From NCBI GenBank assembly GCA_943736015.1, contig OX031063.1:34812172-34876171 (forward strand): DNA of 64,000 bases. Reading direction: 5' to 3'. Of the stretch, positions 22,601 to 37,279 are shown in pieces; within the stretch, counting starts at the first letter, position 1; each line of letters begins with the position of its first letter. Position numbers and translations under genes: made by a program. Below the pieces are notes generated by a model, which saw only the letters and a program-made list of their open reading frames with translations, was not told the origin of the DNA and did not search any database. Source of the DNA: Tridacna crocea (taxonomy: Eukaryota > Mollusca > Bivalvia > Cardiida > Cardiidae).

Positions 22601-25600
22601 AATAAAACGATCAACAGAATGAAAGTTGAATTATCACGTGGTGTTTACATCACTATTACGTCACTGTGGATATTAACGACGAATAGTCGACTAATTGTTG
22701 GCAATTTGGTTTTAAAGACAAGTCTTCTTTACATTTGGATTTTACTGAGACTTTAAGATTAGTTGTAGAAGTGAATACAGACACAGGGCTCTACACAGTT
22801 TCCTACCAAGCCACTGGCTGCTTTCTCAAGTAACTGCAATCAGCGATGAGGGAGAATGAATCCTGTCTCGATGACTTTTATCAGGCCGGTACAATTACCT
22901 TGCCACAAACGACCATAGGCAATGTTAACCCTTTACCCGAAATGCCAATTTGAGGCTCTTCCATTTCAGCAGCAAATAAAGATATGATGTCAGAAATATC
23001 CGACAAATGAGGATACAAATACCTGATTGAGTGGAAAACATTGTGGGAAAAGGAGAAATTGCTCGTTACGAGCAATTTCTCCTTTTCCAACAATGTTTGC
23101 AAAAGCTGTCTTTCTTTGCGTCAAAATGAGTATCTATGGAGTAAAGGGTTAAATTGGTTTTTGATACAAGAGTATGTACGGTCATATGAGGGGAAAAATA
23201 TTGGGTAAAGGATAAGTCGCTTGCTGTAAATTGATACAGATGCGATTTTCCCACGACCCCTTTAAAAGGGGAAAATAAAAACTTAGATCTTTACATAACG
23301 ATAAAATTTCAACCTTGCTCTGATTCGAAAGTTTTTGAAGTTGACTGTAAAAGTTACTCAAACTATATTTGAAAGTGTTGAGAGCAATTTGTTTTTTTTT
23401 TTGAAAACAGAACAAAATGCTTATTATCAGCTTCATTTCCTTTCCCCAAAATGTTTTCTAGAGCACTTTTTCAAACCTGGGATTGATTCGTAAAGGACAG
23501 ATACATAGACGTTGACAGAGTTATTATAATTATATAAAATTATAAAAGGGGGCTTAATGCATCTCAAGATACCGGCCCAAGTCATCGCATAAGTAACTGT
23601 TTTTTAAACCGACTACATCAAAAGGTAGATATGTCCTTGGACACACAGAAAATTGACCAATATCGAAAAGTTTCGACCCAGGTCAGCCTGCGCGGATTGC
23701 GCAGGCTGACCTGGGTCGATACTTTTCGCAGATGCCGCCTTTTGCCAGAACCGCAACTCATATCAATTATGTATCTACAAAACAGCTGTTGACATAAACG
23801 TACATGTGGGTGGATTTGAAACTTATCTTTTTTTCAGTGTCGAATACGTTAGCGTTGCAAAAAGGAGGCTGACCTGGGTCGATACTTTTCGCAGATGCCG
23901 CCTTTTGCCAGGACCGCAACTCATATCAATTATGTATCTACAAAACTGCTGTAGACATAAACGTACATGTGGGTGGATTTGAAACTTATCTTTTTTTCAG
24001 TGTCGAATACGTTAGCGTTGCTCTGGCAAAAAAGGGAGTTAAGTGTACTTCTCTGATGCATAATACCAAGCAAAACGTCAAATTCATGTCATTACGGATT
24101 CGTAAAACCAATTTTCTTTTAGCTGGCTTAATCCTGGGATAGAATGGTCCATGAACATACAAAATTTACGAAAAGCAAAAAGGTTCAAACCATATCGCCT
24201 TGAAACTCTGACATATTTTCTATCCTACAGTCTTGGCTGAATATCCTGACGTTATAGACCAACATCAAGCAGCGTGTTCTATGCAGTCCTATCATATATT
24301 GCCTACAAAATTGTCAATGAAAAGCCAAACAATAATTAGATCTACATGTATGGCTTCATCCGATTGTCTGGGTTTTAGTAGATAGAAAGGAAAATGGCTT
24401 TATCCCCGCTAAAGCCAATACGACGCAATAAACCTTGAAATTTTGAAATATCCATTTACATAATCTTATCGTACGGAGTTCCTTAAGTGATATTTTTATT
24501 CACATCTTTTATTTTTTGCAAATTTTCTAAATGGTTTTGTAAAATTTACCAAACATTATATGTACTTGCCAATTACAAAATATATCTGAAACACGAACAG
24601 AACTGTGGTGCTTCGTAAGCTACTGCCTATCTTTTCCGTCTGACCGCCCTTATATCCAACTGTCTGTCTGGTTGTCTGCCCGCCGGCCCGCCCGCTTACC
24701 CGTTTGCGTGCCGTGTGTCTGTCTGTATGTCTGTCTCTTTTCTTTTCTCTCCTCTAACTATCTCTCTCTTACATATGTTCACGTGCTAATGGCCCGTTTT
24801 TATACTCGGTGTCTACCTGGACGCGAGTTAAGAGTTGTTGTTATTCAGTTCTAAAAAGGACGTAAACATCGTCATGGAGTATATTTACCTTGTGCAAATA
24901 AGAGATTGTGAAACAAAATTGAACCATAAATTTCATCTTCTTTTTATCTTGTTCGAGGTAGTATCACACACGTAAATAAAACCCTCTAAAACACATTAAG
25001 TTTTATGTTTGTTTATAAAAGAAAGTGTGTGTGTGTGTGGGGGGGGGAAGGGGAAGAGAGAACCATATCTTGCCCAACCCTTATACTGCCGCATAAATTC
25101 AAATGAAACTTTCATGCCCAAAGTAAAAATCTAAGTTTTACATTTCAATCGGATTTTTTTTTTTTTGGAAAGATACCTTCTTCTCAGACAGTGTAGATCA
25201 AAGATTAGGCTGCACGTTCTGTGCAGTCTTATCTTAATCTGCATCGTCTGAAAAAGGTCATAGAGTCGCGCATAGTATACAGCCTGAGGATAAAGACCTA
25301 TTTCCTTCGCAAAAAGTAAAGACCAAGATCCACCTGTATGTGTGTAAATACATGTAAGTCTTTTAGACAGAGAGACACCTGGGCCCGTATTCACCAACCA
25401 TTCTTAAGAATATTCTTAGTCTTATTCTCCAAGAATTTCTACGTTTGTAAGTAACACAACTTCTGATTGGCTAAACCGAATGGTTTAGCCAATCAGAAGT
25501 TGTGTTGCTTACAAATGCAGAAAATTCTGGAGAATAAGACAAAGAACGTTCTTAAGAATGGTTGGTGAATACGGGCCCTGGACTGATTTGAGTCGTACAA

Positions 25601-28600
25601 TGTCTTATTAATCTATGCCATGCAAAAGTAGCCTATACATTTACTGCGCCACTGGTGAAGATATTACCAATGATGTTCACGCGATGAAATATCGTCGAGT
25701 GTCCTTATTCCGTGAGTGTCCTTGAACCGGTGTTTTTGTGGAACACACCTTGTAAAGCATATAGTTTAATGACGTCAAACGGTATATCTGCTCGTAACCC
25801 TTACCAATATTCGAACGTTTTATTGCCCTTGAATTTCATACAAATACAAGACAAATACATGTGAAATTCAACTATTAATCGTTTGTAAAGGAAGTTTACT
25901 TTTTTTCTTAATCTAAATATTGTTCTGTCTCAAAAAATGCAAAAAGATCTTCGACTTTCCGCTGTAAATACTACCGAGCTACCGGAATAAGGTCACGCCA
26001 TGTTTTCACAAGAAGGCCGACGACATGTTCTTTATTTGTTCTTTATTTGTGCACATTGAACATGAAAATTGTTACCTAATTTATTCTTTTCATATGAAAA
26101 TGATCAAAAATGACTTTTTTTTGAAGGCAAGTAATTTTTAGTTCATATTCAGATCTCAGTTCTTAATTTCATCATGCTGGAATACGGACACTCGAGGCTT
26201 TAATTTCGATCTGTAACCGAAAAAAAAACCCCCACAAATATTCTCTATATCATTTTCACAATATTTACCATATACATTTAAATGATATGATCTAATTTTA
26301 GTTCCAATTTCATACCTGTATTGATTTTTTGGCCGCTTTAGGGCCGGTAAAGATCCTTATTCAAAGACTTACCTTCTATTTGGCCGATGCTATTGTCATC
26401 ATTCAGTAAAATGTTTATTTTTTTTGGTAAGAAACAAAATGACCATCAGCATTTAATATAAAAATGATTTCCACAAACATCGAATTTTCAAAATGGGTAT
26501 TAGTTCAACGTATCTTACAGTTACAAATAGGTCATCATTTATTCCCCTTCTCAATACTTTTTACCATAAATAAATAAACCATGTTCTGTGAAAAGAAGGT
26601 TTAATGCATCTGCAAAAAGTATCGACCCAGATCAGCCTGCGCAGACCGCGCAGGCTGACCTGGATCGAAACTTTTTGATTTTAGTATGTTCTCTGCTTGT
26701 CAAAGATTCAGTTAGAACTTGTCCGACAAAATTAGCTCCATGGATCCATAATTGTTAATTGTGTGTTGACTTGCTCGGTGTAATACATTATGGAGATACA
26801 CAATGCAAACTTTTGCCAGAGCATGGAAACCCCTTTTTGTCAGAGAATGGCTCAAGTCTATTACGGCCAAATCGTAAAATTGTCATATAATTTATAGCAA
26901 ACAGAGATGGTATCAGAGTAATTTAACAAAATAATTGACTTTCAAAGGACACTCAACTTTCAAATAAGATTCTCTTTCTTTTGTGACTGCTCAACGTTTT
27001 CTTGATAACAAAGCAGTAGAGGTCATCCATCGAAAACATTAATGTCAACCCCAAAACTGGTGAATAAATGAACGAAAATTTCCATTCATCAGTAAAAACT
27101 CAAACACTATCTATTCAATAGTCAATGGTAATTTCAACAGAAAGAAAATACAGTCACGTTTCGTGCTGTCTGATCTTTATCTACACTGTCACAAAAGGCG
27201 CCCCGAGTCACGCAGAGCAAGCTAAGGGTTTTGACAGGCCTCCTTACCGAGTTGATACCTGGACATGTTACAATAAATAGATCACTATTTCTCATTGCCA
27301 GCAGTTTCTTCTATTGAAATCTTTTACCAGAAGAAAATGTGTAGACTTGTCGAAAATGCAAACATTTGTAGACTTGTCGAAAATGCAAACATTTATAGAC
27401 CACAAATTCGACGAGTCTCATTTAACGGAATTTGCTTTCGAAGAGATCGAAATGGAAAATGGAGGAAATGCTGATTATCTCCTTTTTCAACGGTTTTTTT
27501 CCAGTCATTTAGCTTTTTGGCAAATGATTGATTTTGATTCCCAAAAAATATCTGCTGTATGACAGTTAGAAATACATTAAACACTTGACGATTCACTTAA
27601 GGATATGAAAGTGTTGTTTTTTTTTTCAATAACTTTTTTTATAGGGACATCCAACCGGATATCGTTTCATATTTTTCTTTCAGTTTTTCTAAGAAGACTT
27701 GTAGTTTATATTTAGGTGCAATGATGACTTTGAGATAGGAATACGCATAGAAAGCACGAGAAGTTACCCAGCTATTTATAATAAGGGGGGGGGGGGGGTC
27801 TCATTTGCGCCCACGCATGGATTTTCTTGATACTTTGCAAGCGAATTGCCTTTGGCCTATGAACTGCAAAAATGTATTTATCTACTTCAAATAAGACATG
27901 TAGGTCTCAGGAGGGCACCTTGGGGTACTCCTAGTTTTGGCTGATACCTGCCTTGAACAAGAGCTTCGCAAAGCGGCGCATATACGCCCGAAGGGGCTTG
28001 TCAGTGAAATGAGTTGAAATGACGGAAGGGCCATGAATGAAGAGTAGTTAATCTCCATGATATGTGAAAAATATTAAAGGGCAATAACTAAAAAAAGAAA
28101 GGGTGGCACAGTTACAAATTTTGTAAATTGCTGTTCTCCACAAGGTGTTCTATCAGTTTTGAAAGGTTCAAGATCATAGCTTTTATATTTTAGAAATTAT
28201 GGCCCAGACGAAAATTCAAAGAGAAAACTAACAAAGGGCAATAACTAAAAAAAGAAGGATGGCAGAGTTATGGTTCTTGTGTAGTGCACTTCTTTATAAT
28301 GTGTTCTATAAGTCTTTGAAGTTTCAAGATGATAGGTTTTAAAGTTTGGGAGTTATTGCCTGGACAAAAATTCAAACTAAAAAATTAACAGAGGGCAATA
28401 ACTAAAAAAATAAAAGTCGCAGAGTTACGGTTCATGTGCACTGCACTTCTCCATAATGTGTTCTATCGGTGTATGAAGTTGCAAGTTATTAGCTTTTATA
28501 GTTTGGAAGTTATGGCCTGAACACAAATTCAAACTGAAAATTAACAAAGGGCAATAACTCAAAAAATAAAAGTGGCAGAGTTATGGTTCATATGCGATGC

Positions 28601-31600
28601 ACTTCTCCACAATGTTATCTATCAGTGTATGAAGTTCAAAGTTAATAGCTTCTATAGTTTAGAAGTTATGGCCTGGACAAAAATTCAAACTGAAAATTAA
28701 CAAAGGGCTGTAACTCAAAAAATAAAAGTGGCAGAGTTATGGTTCTTGTGCACTGCACTTGTCCATAATGTGTTCTATCAGTGTATGTAGTTTCAATTTA
28801 ATACCTTTTATGGTATGGAACTTATGGCCTGAACAAAAATTCAAAGTGAAAAGTTGGTCATTTCAGAAATCAAGGGCAGATAATTTTGGAACGGAAACAG
28901 CGATCAAAATTCTAAGACCCAGGTGCACAACTAGACATCATGGAGATTCATTGTGGCAAGTTTCAAATAATTCCGATGAAAACTGTAGGAGGAGTTGCGC
29001 ACACAAGAAATTGCTAACGGACGGACGGACGGACGGACGGACGGACAGACGGACGGACGGACGGACGGACGGACGGACGACCGGGGGTATAACATAATAC
29101 GACCCTTCGGGCGTATAAAAAACTAAGTCCAAAGTTATCAAAATTCATTATTTTCCTAAAACTTTAACATGAATAGTAAAGGTACACCTTATAGAGATAT
29201 TAGATACAAATTGTGCTATTATAGGTATTGACTTGACTGTTTTTTAAAAACTTGAATGTAAAAAGTATGGATAAAATTGACACTGAAATTTTCCAAACAC
29301 AAAGTTCAACAAAACATTTATGGTAGTTCTAGTCTTTGTCAACCTATGAAATTGCTAGGAAAGTAGGCCCTGTATGTCTACATAATACACACAAAATTTT
29401 ATAAAATTTGAAAACCGGTAACAATCTCATATTATGCATGATATGAGCAAAGGTGGTGTTTTGGACAAAAATCTAATGTCCATCTAAATTGTGTTATGGT
29501 TACCAAAACACTTTCTAATGCAATAATATCGATATTTTTGCATAACTAACTATGATAAATGAAAGATTCACATACAGAAACAGACTTCTGTAAAGGTATA
29601 GCAGTAATTATACAGATATTTTCCTAAGAAAGTAGCATGTATGAAAATAAACCCCAAAAAACACCAATTCACAAATTATTTTTATTTAATAAATATTCCT
29701 TTCATCCCAAAATATATTCTACACTTCTAATTTTCAATAGGACAATCATCTGAAGAAAGTGGCTTATCATTAAAAGAGTTTTAGACAGGGTGCTCCACTT
29801 TTACCATAGATATATGCATGTCTTAACAAAGACATTCAGATGACAACCAGTAAATCAATTATTATACTAATAGCAATATTGTTAACACCATCTAGATGCA
29901 ACTCGTGCATACGTTAATGGTCTGGCAGTACCTGGCAATTAGTAAGGTTACCTATATCAACAACTTTGAAGTTTGAATTAAAAAACTGTCAGCAAAACAT
30001 ACTTGTGTCTGAAAACATATTTTATATTTTTTTATATATTTGAACATCCTTAATGATGATTTTCTTTATACATATGAATGGTTTTAACAAGAGTCATCGT
30101 GATATCAACAAATTGTTTTTCCTTGAGGTTGATACTGGCTACAAAGACAAAAAGTGATTATCAATTACATTCACTTTCCACTAAACAGAAAAGAACAAGA
30201 AAACACTTCTACATCATTATACAATACTCCTATATTTGTTAACCGTTTTCTGCTGTCATACACAATTCATTTCTTTGAACAAAGTCTGACTGTATAGCTT
30301 TTCAAAAAGTACATGTACTCATACTGGTATTTCATTGAAACTGCTTTCTTCTGTAACTCCAAAAGTCACATTTTAAACGCTAGTGTAACACTCATGCCTA
30401 AACTACTTTCTAATTGAAACATTTCATTCTGCCTTGTTGCACTTCATCAGCTAAGAGAGTAGTTTACTTATTACATGTATTTTAGTCTATGTTTTGTCAT
30501 ATTTGATACTAGCTTTTGTAGTTGCCAATAATTGAAAAAACATAGCTACATTAATACAGACTTAATTCTATTAAAAGTTGTTTATACATTTTTGACTTCA
30601 GCAATTTGCAGTCAAGGCTGAAGTTCACAAAAGGGTGACAGAAAAGATTAAGCATTATTTAGCTGTATTCCACTCTCTTTGGTTCTCTGAGCTTTGGTTA
30701 TTCTCCTCTTGTTTATATCAGTGTTTCTTTTTCATATCAATTTACACTTTGTATTATTTATACATCAATTGGGTAATTCCATTGTGGTTTTCACACATTT
30801 TACTATTTGTAAAACTTAGGACAAGAAGTCTAATTATTTACACCTTAGTAGGTTGTTCATAGGACATCATATGGTATCATATGGAAAAGATGTATAGAAT
30901 TGGCTTAATGAGAGTGAAACAAAATAAAAATCATTAATAAGTAGTGTTAAATTATCTGTTTGCACTGAGTAATAGTAAACTCCTCAGAAGTCCGCATAGG
31001 AGCAGTTTTAATAGATAACATCTGATCTATTTTCATTATCAGACTTTCAATTGAGTTTTAATATTGCTATTTTTGATTTTCTTTATGGTGTTCAACAAGG
31101 TGCTATTATTTCTGCAAAAACTCTTTTTGGTAAATAAAGCATTATCTTTTGATTGTATGCGAAGTTTCTTATACCAGAACATCGCACAAATCATAAACAT
31201 GTGTAAATAAACAATAATAAAAACCCTAAAACAAAACAAAAAAAAAAAATGTGAATTTTACATTTTGAGAAAATTTGACCATTAAGACTAAAATTAAAAA
31301 AAGACTATGTTACCGGTTTTATTTTTTCTTGATATTTTAGGATAAGAACAAGCATATTTGTGGTCAAATTCAATATCAATTTCATAGGTTGACAAGAACT
31401 GTAACATGGTGAAAATAACAATTCAATTTGTTCAAAATATTTTACAAATGTGAAATTTGGGGGTCACTTCAATCAAAAATTGATATGGTCAATTTTGTTC
31501 AATATAACAATATAAACTAAAGGTTCATACATGATTGGAGATTAATAAGCATTATTTTAGGAACAAATTTGGTCAGCAAATCAAAAATCAGAAGGACTGT

Positions 31601-34600
31601 GGGCTCCTTTAATTGAGGCACACCCATTTTTTATCAAAAATTCTAAAAAATTCAAAAAATCAAAAACTGTGGTAGATGGAAGAAATTTCTTTTTAGTAAT
31701 ATAATCCTCATGTAATACACTACCTTCACATAAATTTTCATAAAATTCTGGGCGTGGGCAGGTCCCTATGTAAATTTCATATAGGGTGAGACCCCCCCTT
31801 TTCCTGAAAAACGTTTTGTTTTTCGTTGATAATAAGGAATACCTACATTATGAACACGGACCAATAGAAATTCCCCTGATGGCTCAGTCAAGTAAAATGT
31901 TCTAGTCTGTTTTAACTCATTACCAAACGACAATGTTTTAGGCTTGTACAAATCAAGAGCATTTGCAGACAAGAAAATAAAAGTTCTCCTTTTCCCACAA
32001 TGTTTTCTAAAGGCTTCTTTCTCAGGGTCGTCAAAAGTATGGATTGAGTGGTTATGGGTTAACCAAAGTCTTGCGGTTTCACAAACCCGGGAAAAAACCT
32101 GTAGAAAACATAGTGAGAAAATGAGAAAAGCTGGTAACAAACATTTTCGCCATTTCTCGCAATATTTTCTACCCAATTAAAGAAAAATTCATTCATTTGA
32201 ACAAAATATAAAAAGTCGCTTGCAAGTGCTTTCGATTGGGAAATAAGTCTACATTTTTGTCGTTCGGTAGAGTTAATACAGAAGACCATTTACTATGGTG
32301 AATAAAGGTGTTTTTTTTTTCACTTCTTGATGATGATAATTACGATATGAAATAGGTCGTAAACTTGTTGTGATGCTCCAAATATCGGATAATTATTTTT
32401 ATGGTCATGTAGAAACTTTGGTCCTCTTGTCAATAGATTGAACGAAACTTGTAACTAATATTAATGAAGTAATGAACACAGAAAAGCAAATTTACCATCC
32501 CGGGTGGAACTAAATCGAACTATTTCGAAAGTTATACATGTAATGGTAGACAATGATCGATACGTATTTTGTTGATTTATATATAAAAATGAAAGCATGA
32601 ATCTGTGTTTTTGTTTTTGCTGAGGAATTCACTGACCTCAAAAGAGAGAGAGAAAAAAAAACTAGCAACTAACCAATTATTACTATTAATGGCTTGCAAC
32701 ACGCGAAAAGGGGCATTCGGACATTTGCGTAAAGTGTCGTCTCGGATCAGCCTGCGCAGTCCGCGCAGGCTAATCCGAGACGGCACTTTACGACTACAAT
32801 ACATCTCTTGCTACAGTAGACTTTTACATAACAGAATATTATAAAGAAACGAAAAGTGTCGTTTCGAATTAGCCTGCACGGACTGCGCAGGCTGATCCGA
32901 ACCGACTTATTACGCAACTGTCCGAATGTCCCTTTTTCCGTGTTGCCGCCCATTTATGATTTCCTTTTTCTGCCATGTAAGGTAGCATATTTCTGCCACT
33001 AGATAAGAAAGACCTAACATGATAATTCTATAAAGCTATCGGGATAAAATAAAGTTTTTTGGACAATTTATCGAGATAGTGAACAGGTTCCTGAAAAAAT
33101 ATCACGATATCTTTAACGTTTTTAACGCAATATTTTAACAACTGTGCAAGAAGCTGACATTCAAGACAAAATTATCTTGTGAGTTTTATCTGTTTCTTGA
33201 TATCTATGAAAAGAAAATCTATCATTTGGAAGAACTCGGTAGTTTTTTACTTCACAAACAAGCAGTAAATAAAATTCATATTATTAATAATTCTAGCTGA
33301 ATTGGAATTTTTTCACAACTGTCGAAATGAACAGAAGTATGTACAATCACAGAGCGACTCCGAATGCCTCCTACAACTTTAAAACCATTCAGGGAAAAGG
33401 AGATTTCATAGGGTTGTATAGACGAAGATGTTCCGAAACCGAATCTTATACCTTGAATGTCAGTTACGAGCAAAAATAAAGATATAAAAGAATTTCTTTT
33501 TTCGTGATTTCTGGCCCGTATATACCAACGATTCTTGAGAATATTCTTAGTCTTACTCTCCAAGGTTATTTTTTTTTTAATTTGTAAGTAATACAACATC
33601 TGATTGGCTAAACCGAATGGTTTAGCCAATCAGAAGTTGTGTTACTTACAAATGTAGAAAATTCTGGAGAATATGACAAAGAGCGTTCTTAAGAACTGTT
33701 GGTGAATACAGGCCCTGTCAATATCTAGATAATATTTCCATGAAGCTTTGTGTTAACAAGATAGTTCTTTTAAATTATTGCAATAGCTATCTCCTATCTC
33801 GCAGCAGAAATATGTCACCATAAACAGTTTTCTTTATATACGTTTACGTATGCACTATTATAATGCACTGTGGACTGGAAAGGAACCTGCTCATACGCCG
33901 AAGGACTGCGATAGAAACCGTATAAACACGCCGTGTTGTAAAACTAAAAATAACCAAAAATAGATCGTTTTTTCGGAAGTCTGGTCCCGCGTTATGACTT
34001 TAAGCTTCATGCATCACTTGCGTGGGAAATAACTTACAAGTGACAGAAATTTAGTCCTTTCGATGACAAACCCTTTCTTTTTGCAATTTTAAGGAATTTG
34101 AATTTTGAAACTATCGCAGGAAAATGAGATAAAATGCAGGTAACTAAATTTCTATCCGCACTAGAAAATTAGACAAAATTCATCATTTAAGCCACGTTCG
34201 TTTTGTCGACTGCAAGTATTATGAAATCAGATAAACCTAAGTTTCGGTTGTTTGCTTGAGGTCAGAGATTTTTCCGGGTTTCGTAGCAGGTTTTGTGCAG
34301 AGATCTTTTTAATGGATTGCGTAACGGTTTGATTAACTGATATAAGTGCAAGCAGAAATCTAACTCTTACATAAAGTGCGTCATAAGGTACACTTTTTTT
34401 TTGTATACTGGGTTTGTGGGAGATCAAATTAAAGTCTCAGTATCGTCCAACTGAATAAACAAGCTGTTTATAAAATCAAAGTAAATTTCATCTTTACAAT
34501 GTAAAAATATGGCGAATATTATGACTTTCAAAACATATAAAGGTGCAGCTCGCAAAATTTCAAGTCATTGACAGCAAAAAGAATTTTTAAACCAGAACAG

Positions 34601-37178
34601 ATCCTGCCATGCTGCATTATCTATTTGTTTACATCGATGATGGGTTATCCGATATATTTTCACGTTATAAACGGTGAAAATTACATACATGTATTTTTGG
34701 CTCTACTCCGGCTTTACGGCCCGTCCACAATAGCAAACTTTTGTTTGGTGAAGGTTGGTCATGTTTGTCCATAGGTTGTATCCATTATAACATACCGTAT
34801 GGCCTGCAACACACGAAAAGGGGCGTTCGGACATTTGCGTAAAATGTCGTCTCGGATCAGCCTGCGCAGTTTAGGTTTTGTACAACAGTAGACTTGCGTA
34901 AAACAGAAAAATTCATAAAAACGGAAAGTGTCGTTTTGGATTAGCCTGCGCGGACTGCGCAGGCTGATCCGAAACGACACTTTACGCAAATGTCCGAATG
35001 ACCTTTTTTGCGTGCTGCAGGCCATATAATGTTTGGTGAAATTTGAAGATCATGTAATGCATCCACCACATAATAAAAAGACAGCTTCTTACATATTAAT
35101 ATGTTAAAGCCACGCCAAAGAAAACACTGACCATAAAATGATAAATGTTCGTTGTCATCATCAGTTTAACTATTATTACAGGTAACAGTGTTATATATTA
35201 CCTAGAATTTGGGTAAAAAATGTCGGTTTGAAGAGTTTCGTATCGTTTATCAAGGGTTAGCAGCGCTAAATGTACAACCTGAACCTCTGTAGACGCTTAA
35301 TGATACAATCCACTTAAATCTCCGAGCGATTTTTGGTTATAAGCTTGTAAGATTAAGGGAATGATCCAAGATCAGATACTACATTATTAATTGTACGGTC
35401 AGGTGGCAGGAGACTCGGAAACTTGTTCAGGGCTGTGGTGAATCATGTCGCCATGAACCGAAGGCGAGGTGGCGACATGATTAACCACAACCATGAACAA
35501 GTTTCCAAGTCTCCTGCTACCTGACCGCACAAAGGATTTATTATACTGCAAAGATTTACGAGTCCACCGTTTGTTTAGCGAATTTGCCTGTTTTTTTTTT
35601 TTTTTTTTTTTCTCTCGGGGGTGGGGGGGGTGTTAAAAATTGAGTACGCTGATGAAATTTCCCTTCTCAGTGCCCCAATTCAATGAAAACCGACGTCACT
35701 GGGAACTAACGTCACTGAAAATTCGGTAACACGTGCTAAAACGTGCAGCTTGGTGCATAATTTTGATTTTACTCTTGATCCACCACGCCATTTGGGATAA
35801 TTTTTTTTAGTATAGTCATGTAAACGGGGCTTCCGAAAGGGAAACTGATTTCACGTTGGTTTAGCCAGTGTACAAATATATACTTGTATATGTTGGGGTA
35901 TATATTATCCAATAAGGTCACGAAAAATGTCTTTGCAGTATAATGATATACACTGTCTAGTCTATGCCATCCGTGAAAATCCTTGATGTCGCCAATGTCT
36001 ATGAAAACGTCAATAGTCGAAATGCACAACAATCTTACCGGGCCACAAGCCCATTGTAGCTATATGAAAAAGATAATTTGTATGAATTTTACATCAGCGA
36101 ACAAAATCAGGTAATAGTATACATCAAATCAACAGCAGGAATATTTATGCTTGCGTAAGTATATATACATACATACATACATACATACATACATACATAC
36201 ATAAATACACACATACATTTTATTGCTTGAAAACATAACATGTATAAAGCAAGTACAAATACAAATATATCAAAGCAGAAAAATGAACACATTCGTTAAC
36301 TGAAGAGCACGTGATGTTATAGTGCACAAATTGAGTTCGGATTTTATTTGCAAAAAATATAACTTTCCAAAATTAAGAATAGGGTTTTTAGAAGGAGACG
36401 ATAAGAGATTTTCGAACTTTTGAATCGTTGACGAAGTGTAATAGTTGTTCTTGATTATTTTGATCTGATATCGGAAAATTTTGGACAAACTAGCCAGAAA
36501 TGGTATTCATTTTCTTTTAAGCCAAGGTTGCAATTTTATACATGTTCTCCCATTTTCCAGCATAGTGTGCGTGCAACCACTTTCAATAGCTAATTCATGT
36601 AACGATAATCTTAAACTAATTAAAGATATTCTGTATCTAGATTCATGTATAATGTCAAGATACTTTTCATATTCAAAAACATGTTTAAAACGGCTATATA
36701 AAGTGGAAAGGCGAGAGAAATTATTAATTGAAGAATGCCAGTTCTGTTTGAATATGTCCATTGTACGCTCTTTTATAGGTTTAAATTGTATCTCCTTATT
36801 ACATTGATTGTCCCATATATTTCTCATGCCTATCGTTTCTAAAGTCTGTTTTACATAGAATGCCCAATTATTTCCTCTATAAGTAAAGTTCCTATCGACA
36901 TCTGCTTTTAGCATATAGCAAGTTTTAAACATTAGACAATTTCGCTTTGAAGATAAGTAGATATTATCATAATTATAAGATTATTTGAATTTGCGCTTAT
37001 TTGCCGTCGCCATCGTTTGCACATATGGGCGACGCCCCTTTTAGTATTGTTACGGCGATAGTGCAGATACAGGAGAAAACCGATCTAAAGTTACACTTGG
37101 TTCTTTTACGTGCTCGATGTATTGTAAACTTAAATCAATTCTAAAACGTAAAAACTTTTTAACGGAAATAAATAAATA

Positions 37179-37209
<31 letters not shown>

Positions 37210-37246
37210 CAAACAATCAATCACACTCAATCACTCACTCACTCAC

Positions 37247-37279
<33 letters not shown>

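Noticed and set aside
28759-29141. Open frames with DGRTDGRT or RPSVRPSV repeats
   Set aside because: They read the (GGAC)n array on either strand.
32577-32953. Open frames with [17 protein letters not shown] on both strands, also at 34759, 56346 and 56498
   Set aside because: The same words appear on both strands because family C is palindromic; this is repeat, not protein.
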